The position numbers and the translations under genes were made by a program. 64,000 nt of DNA from Roseateles amylovorans (GTDB lineage: Bacteria; Pseudomonadota; Gammaproteobacteria; Burkholderiales; Burkholderiaceae_C), in NCBI RefSeq assembly GCF_025398155.2, contig NZ_CP104562.2, positions 248,001 to 312,000 of the forward strand, read 5' to 3'. The notes under the pieces were generated by a model that was not told where the DNA came from, did not search any database, and was given only the letters and a program-made list of their open reading frames with translations. Below are positions 59,085 to 64,000 of this stretch, one piece after another; positions within the stretch are counted from its first letter, which is position 1, and the number at the start of each line of letters is the position of its first letter.

Positions 59085-60410
59085 ATGGCATCGGTTTCCT
59101 CCTCCTCCGACCTGCCGCGCGACTTCTGCGCGATCGACTTCGGCACGTCCAATTCCGCCGTGGCCGTGCCGGACCCGCAGCGCCCCGGCGCGATGCGGCT
59201 GGTGGCGCTGGAAGGCGCCCACACCACGATGCCCACCGCGGTGTTCTATTTCGCCGAGGGCCGCCATGACGCCGACGGCCCGCCCCGCGCCTTCGGCCGC
59301 GCCGCCGTCGCCGCCTATGAAGAGGGCACCGACGGCCGCCTGATGCGGTCGATGAAGAGCATCCTCGGCTCCAGCCTGATCGATCAGGTCACCGATGCCG
59401 GCGGCGGCCGCGGCGTGAAATACATCGACATGCTGTCCGGCTACCTGAAGCGCCTGCGCCGCCAGGCGGCGGTGGACGGCGTCGAGCCGCGCCGGGTGGT
59501 GCTGGGTCGGCCGGTCTATTTCGTCGACGAGGACCCCACCCGCGACGCTGCCGCCCAACACTCCTTGATGACGGCCGCCCGCGCGGTCGGCTTCGAGGAG
59601 GTCCAGTTCCAGTTCGAGCCGATCGCTGCGGCGTTCGACTACGAACAGCAGGCCCAGCGCGAGCAACTGGTGCTGGTCGCCGACATCGGCGGCGGTACCT
59701 CGGACTTTTCGCTGGTCCGGGTGGGCCCGGACCGGGTGTCGCGGATCGACCGCCGCGAGGACATCCTCTCCAACCACGGCGTGCACATCGCCGGCACCGA
59801 CTTCGACCGCCACATCGAGCTCACCGGCATCCTTCGGGAATTCGGCTACCGCGCCATGGGTCCCACCCGTGCGGGCCAGACGCCCCGCGAAGTGCCCAGC
59901 GGCATCTATTTCGACCTGGCCACCTGGCACCTGATCAACACCTGCTACAGCCCGCAGCGGGTGCTCGAGCTGCGCAACATGAAGCACTTCTATGGCGACC
60001 CCCGCCATCACCAGCGCCTGATGACGGTGCTGGAGGAGCGCCTGGGCCATGAACTCGCCCACCGGGCGGAGGACGCCAAGATCGCGGTGTCCGGCGGCGG
60101 CGACTGCCAGATCGACCTGGGCCTGATCGAATCCGGCCTGGAAGTGGCCCTGAGCGAACGCGCCGCGGTGGATGCGCTGCAGGCGGACATCGAACGCATT
60201 GCGGCCGCCGGCCGCGAGACGGTCGCCCGTGCCGGCCTGACGCCGAGCGATGTGGATGCGCTCTACCTCACCGGCGGCTCCACCGGCCTGCGCCTGCTGG
60301 CCGAGCGCATCGCGGCGGACTATCCGTCGGCCACCCAGGTGCGGGGCGACCGGTTCGCCTCGGTGGCCACCGGGCTGGGCCTGCATGCGGCACGCGTGTT
60401 CGCGCAGTGA
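59085..60410 (+). CDS. Hsp70-like protein (YegD type)
   Basis: A 441-residue actin/Hsp70-fold ATPase without the Hsp70 substrate domain. Nucleotide motifs are IDFGTSNSAVAVP near residue 17, VLVADIGGGTSDFSLV, and LTGGSTGLRLLAERI. It resembles the E. coli YegD chaperone-like proteins. The biological role is not known. The first 12 residues (MASVSSSSDLPR) are poorly defined; no strong ribosome site is visible. Confidence 0.9.
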   Translation: MASVSSSSDLPRDFCAIDFGTSNSAVAVPDPQRPGAMRLVALEGAHTTMPTAVFYFAEGRHDADGPPRAFGRAAVAAYEEGTDGRLMRSMKSILGSSLIDQVTDAGGGRGVKYIDMLSGYLKRLRRQAAVDGVEPRRVVLGRPVYFVDEDPTRDAAAQHSLMTAARAVGFEEVQFQFEPIAAAFDYEQQAQREQLVLVADIGGGTSDFSLVRVGPDRVSRIDRREDILSNHGVHIAGTDFDRHIELTGILREFGYRAMGPTRAGQTPREVPSGIYFDLATWHLINTCYSPQRVLELRNMKHFYGDPRHHQRLMTVLEERLGHELAHRAEDAKIAVSGGGDCQIDLGLIESGLEVALSERAAVDALQADIERIAAAGRETVARAGLTPSDVDALYLTGGSTGLRLLAERIAADYPSATQVRGDRFASVATGLGLHAARVFAQ

Positions 60411-60504
60411 CACAAACTCGGGTACATCCCGAGGCCTGACCAGCGGCTCGGGCGACCGGCGCTGCTAGATTGCGCGGTTTCCTTGCTCGGGAGACCCCGC
60501 CATC

Positions 60505-63036
60505 ATGCAGACGCCTCGCCCCCTGGCCTTGAGCCTCGCGTTGTCCGCCGCCCTCGGCACTGTCGGCGCGCTGGCCGCGCCCACCCTCGCGAATGCGGCC
60601 GGCGAGTCGCCTGCAGCCTCTTCGGCATCCCGCACCGCCGGCGGCGACACCACGCCGCTTTATCGCCAGCCATCCGAGGCGATGCGCGCGGTGCTGGATG
60701 CCAAGGGCCTGCCGGTCTTCCAGGTGTCGCCGGACCAGCGCACGCTGGCCATCGTCGAGCATCGCAAGTACCGCAGCATCGCCGAGCTGGCGCGTCCGGT
60801 GCTGCGCCAGGCGGGCCTGCGCTACGACCCGGCCACCGACAGCCCGCAGCTGCTCACCGTCATCGACGCGCTGACGCTGCGCAGCCTGGTCGACGGGCGC
60901 GACCGCATCGTCGCGCTGCCCGCGGGCGGCGCCTTCCACCAGCTGCGCTTTTCGCCGGACGGCCAACGTTTCCTGCTGAACCGCCGCACCGACAACGCCG
61001 TCGAGCTGTGGGTCGGCGACGTGGCCTCCGGCCGGATCAAGGCCGTGCCCAAGCTCAAGCTGCACACCTTGCTGGAAGACGATGTCGTCTGGCTGAATGA
61101 CCATGAACTGATCGCACTGTCCGTGCCGGCCAAGCGCGGCGCCGCACCGGTGTTCTCGGCGCCGACCGGGCCGACGATTCAGGAATCGCTGGGTCGTAAC
61201 TCGCCGGAGCGGACCCAGCAGGACATGCTGACGAATCCGCAGGAAGCGGCGGTGTTTGCTCATCACGCCACCTCGCAGCTGGTGCGTGTCGATCTCCGGA
61301 GCGGCGCGCTGCGCACCGTCGGTGAGCCGGGGCTGTTCAGCCACATCGAAGCACTCGGCACCGGCGGCCATTGGTTGAGCATGCGGCTGGCGCAGCCGTT
61401 CAGCTACCAGGTCGGCTGGGATGATTTCGCCTCGGTGGCCGAGGTGCGGGATGCGGCAGGCAAGGTCATCCCGGTGGGCCAGGTGAAGTTGCGCGAAGGC
61501 GTGCCGGTCGAAGGCGTGATCACCGGCCCGCGCCGCTTCTTCGCGTCGCCGGGGGCGGACGCCGCGGTCTACTGGGTGGAAGCCCTCGACGGCGGTGACA
61601 ACCGCAACCAAGTCCCGCATCGGGACCGACTGATGCGGCTGGACGCGCCCTACACCGGCGCGGCCCGCGAAGTCGCCCGCGTGGCGCAGCGCCTGTCGCG
61701 CCTCGACTTCCTCGAAGGGGGCCGGCAGGCCCTGGTGAGCGACTTCGATCTGTCGAAGATGCGCACCGCCACCGACCTGGTCACGCTGGATGGCAGCGCG
61801 CCGGCCCAGCGGCTGATCGAGCGCTCGGTGCGCGACCGCTATCGCGATCCCGGCACCCCGGTCACCCGCATGCAGGCCAGCGGCCGTCGTGTGGTGCGTG
61901 TGGACGATGGCGCACTCTGGTTCCTCGGTGCGGGTGCCAGCCCTGAAGGCGACAAGCCCTTCATCGACCGCCTGAGTCTGGCCGACGCCAAGACCTCACG
62001 GCTGTTCCAGTCCGGCCGCAACGGCGATACGGCCCACTTCGAGCGGCCGCTGGCGGTGCTGGATGCGGCCGGCGCCCAGGTGCTGACGGTGCGGGAGAGC
62101 GTGAATGAACCCGGCAATGTGATGCTGCGCAGCGGGCCCTCGCTGGCCAGCCTGAAGCCGATCACCGAGGTGAAGGATCCCACGCCGCAGCTGCGCGGCA
62201 TCCAGCGCGAGTTCGTCCGCTTCAAGCGGGCCGACGGCGTGGAGCTGTCGTTCTGGCTGTACCTGCCGCCTGGCTACCAGACCGGCGAGCGCCGTCCGAC
62301 CTTCGTCTGGGCCTATCCGCTGGAGTACACCGACGCGTCCACGGCGGGCCAGGTCAGCGGTTCCAGCAACCGATTCAACACCTTCGCCGGCATGAGCCCG
62401 CTGATGCTGCTGCTGGACGGCTATGTGGTGCTGATGGAGGCGACGATGCCGGTGGTCGGCGATCCCAAGACGGTCAACGACAGCTTCATCGCGCAGATCA
62501 CCGCCAATGCACAGGCCATCATCGACAAGGCGGTGGACCTGGGGGTGAGCGACCGCGAGAAGATGGTCGTCGGCGGCCACAGCTACGGTGCCTTCATGAC
62601 GGCCAACCTGCTGGCCCATACCGACCTCTTCAAGGCCGGCATTGCCCGCAGCGGCGCCTACAACCGCAGCCTCACGCCATTCGGCTTCCAGAGCGAACGC
62701 CGCACCTACTGGGAGGCGCAGGACGTCTACCAGAAACTCTCCCCGTTCAACTTTGCCGACAAGCTCAAGGAGCCGCTGCTGCTCATCCATGGCGAGGCGG
62801 ACAACAACTCCGGCACCTTCCCGATCCAGAGCGCGCGCCTGTACCAGGCGCTGGCGGGCACCGGCGGCACGGTGCGCTATGTCTCGCTGCCCTTCGAGTC
62901 GCACGGCTACACCGCACGTGAATCGCTGGGGCACACGCTCTGGGAGATGAGCGACTGGATGAAGCGCCAGGTCGGCCCCGGCGTGCCGTCCACCGCCTTC
63001 GCGGCGACGGCTGGGAACAATGGGGCGGGGAAGTAA
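60505..63036 (+). CDS. S9-family peptidase, glutamyl endopeptidase (plant GEP) type
   Basis: An 843-residue protein with a signal peptide (ALSLALSAALGTVGALAAPT), a beta-propeller N-terminal domain and a C-terminal hydrolase. The catalytic Ser is in VGGHSYGAFMTANL, Asp in LIHGEADNNSGTF and His in LPFESHGYTARES. The block SGAYNRSLTPFGFQSERRTY is the same as in chloroplast glutamyl endopeptidase and its bacterial relatives. It is probably exported to the periplasm. The substrate is not known in bacteria. Confidence 0.93.
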   Translation: MQTPRPLALSLALSAALGTVGALAAPTLANAAGESPAASSASRTAGGDTTPLYRQPSEAMRAVLDAKGLPVFQVSPDQRTLAIVEHRKYRSIAELARPVLRQAGLRYDPATDSPQLLTVIDALTLRSLVDGRDRIVALPAGGAFHQLRFSPDGQRFLLNRRTDNAVELWVGDVASGRIKAVPKLKLHTLLEDDVVWLNDHELIALSVPAKRGAAPVFSAPTGPTIQESLGRNSPERTQQDMLTNPQEAAVFAHHATSQLVRVDLRSGALRTVGEPGLFSHIEALGTGGHWLSMRLAQPFSYQVGWDDFASVAEVRDAAGKVIPVGQVKLREGVPVEGVITGPRRFFASPGADAAVYWVEALDGGDNRNQVPHRDRLMRLDAPYTGAAREVARVAQRLSRLDFLEGGRQALVSDFDLSKMRTATDLVTLDGSAPAQRLIERSVRDRYRDPGTPVTRMQASGRRVVRVDDGALWFLGAGASPEGDKPFIDRLSLADAKTSRLFQSGRNGDTAHFERPLAVLDAAGAQVLTVRESVNEPGNVMLRSGPSLASLKPITEVKDPTPQLRGIQREFVRFKRADGVELSFWLYLPPGYQTGERRPTFVWAYPLEYTDASTAGQVSGSSNRFNTFAGMSPLMLLLDGYVVLMEATMPVVGDPKTVNDSFIAQITANAQAIIDKAVDLGVSDREKMVVGGHSYGAFMTANLLAHTDLFKAGIARSGAYNRSLTPFGFQSERRTYWEAQDVYQKLSPFNFADKLKEPLLLIHGEADNNSGTFPIQSARLYQALAGTGGTVRYVSLPFESHGYTARESLGHTLWEMSDWMKRQVGPGVPSTAFAATAGNNGAGK

Positions 63037-63087
63037 AGCGCGGCGCGGTGGACGGAATTGAGCGTGTACTCGGGACACGGTCAACGC

Positions 63088-63978
63088 TTACGCGTTGGAC
63101 CGATCCCGAGCCGTGCTCAGTGCCCACGCCAGCTGTTCACGCATGCTGGTGAAGAGCGCGCCGATGGACGTCGACAAATAGTCCAGGTATCCCGGCTGAT
63201 CCAACGTTCTTGCACGCGTGGCCGAGTCGATGAATCGGCTCATCTGCGCTTTGAAGGCTTTGTCGTGGATCACGACAGGGAGGCGGGCAATCGTCTGATC
63301 GAGCATGGCGTCGTAGCCTGTCACGCCGTAGTCGTTGATCTTGGCAGCAACCAGCGTCGGATCCAGTTTGGCGCCCTGCTGGGATAGCCAGGCCAGATCC
63401 CAGATGTCCCGGTGTCGAATCTTGATCGCGTCAGATTCGACAGGCTGGCCCTTGTTGTCCGTCAGCGAGGTCGGGAAGGCAAGGATCTTGTCGGCCATGA
63501 TTTCGGCGAGCGATTCGGTGTTCACGAACACCGTCGGCATGGCTCTCACTGAATCGTAGTTGGCCAGCAAAGGCCTCAACTCGCGCGTGTGTGCCGGCAC
63601 GTTGGCGATCTCGAGTTTGATCTTCTGACGCGGCATCGCCGGATTTTCCGGCGCGGTCTCGATAGAGATCCACCACTTGTCCACTTTCACATGGTGCAGC
63701 CGATCATCGGCTGTCTTGGCGGGCTTGTTCTTCACCGAGACATTCAAGCCGAAGCGGTCACCAATTCGCCGCTCGACGCAGGCCTGGATCCTGGCCATCT
63801 GAGGGTGGGAGAAGTCCACCCCGCCTGCGAAGTCGAGATCCTCGCTGTACCGATCGGAGCCCCGGCACAAGCGCAGCGCGGTGCCACCCTGGAACACCAG
63901 ATCCTTGAGCAATCCCTCGCCGTCCAACGCCTGGAAGATCTCGTAGTGCAGCAACTCCTTCTCCACCACCTGGCGCAT
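63088..63978 (-). CDS. AbiEii/AbiGii-type nucleotidyltransferase (type IV toxin family); 5' end may extend past the window
   Basis: At least 296 residues from ATG 63978. The nucleotidyltransferase motif is DLVFQGGTALRLCRGSDRYS followed by EDLDFAGG (GGTALRL and DLDF). AbiEii proteins work with an AbiEi antitoxin in abortive infection or as stand-alone toxins. The frame stays open to the right edge (codons SNPALS precede the ATG, with a TTG at 63987), so the start and any antitoxin gene may be outside. The sequence is less GC-rich, as in mobile genes. Confidence 0.8.
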   Translation of the reverse strand: MRQVVEKELLHYEIFQALDGEGLLKDLVFQGGTALRLCRGSDRYSEDLDFAGGVDFSHPQMARIQACVERRIGDRFGLNVSVKNKPAKTADDRLHHVKVDKWWISIETAPENPAMPRQKIKLEIANVPAHTRELRPLLANYDSVRAMPTVFVNTESLAEIMADKILAFPTSLTDNKGQPVESDAIKIRHRDIWDLAWLSQQGAKLDPTLVAAKINDYGVTGYDAMLDQTIARLPVVIHDKAFKAQMSRFIDSATRARTLDQPGYLDYLSTSIGALFTSMREQLAWALSTARDRSNA

Positions 63979-64000
63979 CGTGGACAAGGCGGGGTTGGAC

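Noticed and set aside
60417..60433. CTCGGG-TACAT-CCCGAG hairpin after the Hsp70-like gene
   Set aside because: The stem is only 6 bp and no T run follows; too weak to call a terminator.

Overview
The window is most of a photosynthesis gene cluster (PGC) from a high-GC, bacteriochlorophyll a-producing purple bacterium. The gene set and order (bchFNBHLM-lhaA-puhABC, ppaA-ppsR, bchG-P, a HiPIP gene, bchID, crt genes, bchCXYZ-puf with a tetraheme pufC) point to a phototrophic betaproteobacterium of the Burkholderiales, of the Rubrivivax/Roseateles type. That placement is inferred from gene content; no alignment was run.

Layout. 1-12167 (minus): one long operon bchF-bchN-bchB-bchH-bchL-bchM-lhaA-puhA-puhB-puhC, with puhC cut by the window edge. 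12477-15072 (plus): regulators ppaA/aerR and ppsR. 15130-19128 (plus): bchG, a PucC-family gene, bchP, a small membrane protein and the HiPIP electron carrier. 19181-23443 (plus): DUF3422, bchI, bchD; bchO runs convergently. 24338-28416 (plus): crtI, crtB, hemA and a small membrane protein. 28316-31838 (minus): crtD, crtC, bciA. 31929-34000 (plus): crtE, crtF. 34082-43235 (plus): bchC, bchX, bchY, bchZ, then pufB, an extra pufB-like gene, pufA, pufL, pufM, a small ORF and pufC. 43351-44643: a second PpsR-like protein without a DNA-binding domain. Together these genes make chlorophyllide and bacteriochlorophyll a, the spheroidene/spirilloxanthin-type carotenoid precursors, the reaction centre and the LH1 antenna. 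The Mg-protoporphyrin ester cyclase (acsF/bchE), crtA and LH2 (puc) genes are not in the window.

Regulation. Seven TGT-N12-AC(A/G/T) boxes of the PpsR/CrtJ type lie in front of bchF, bchG, crtI/bchO, crtD/crtE and bchC. Several overlap a -35 element, and the first ATG follows the -35 by a near-constant 28-30 nt, so several of these messages may be leaderless.

The most interesting point is the 74-residue protein encoded between pufB and pufA. Its first 49 residues align with PufB without a gap, but both conserved histidines are replaced (His21 to Glu, His39 to Gln), and it carries a 25-residue C-terminal tail.

44650-48196 is a visibly AT-richer accessory stretch with a leucine-rich solenoid protein, a secreted murein endopeptidase and unknown small proteins. 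48197-63978 is ordinary chromosome: pckG, LysR regulators, a YecA/SEC-C protein, a phosphoesterase, a universal stress protein, an argP/argO pair, a DadA-like dehydrogenase, an Hsp70-like protein, an S9 peptidase of the chloroplast glutamyl-endopeptidase type and, at the right edge, an AbiEii-type nucleotidyltransferase.
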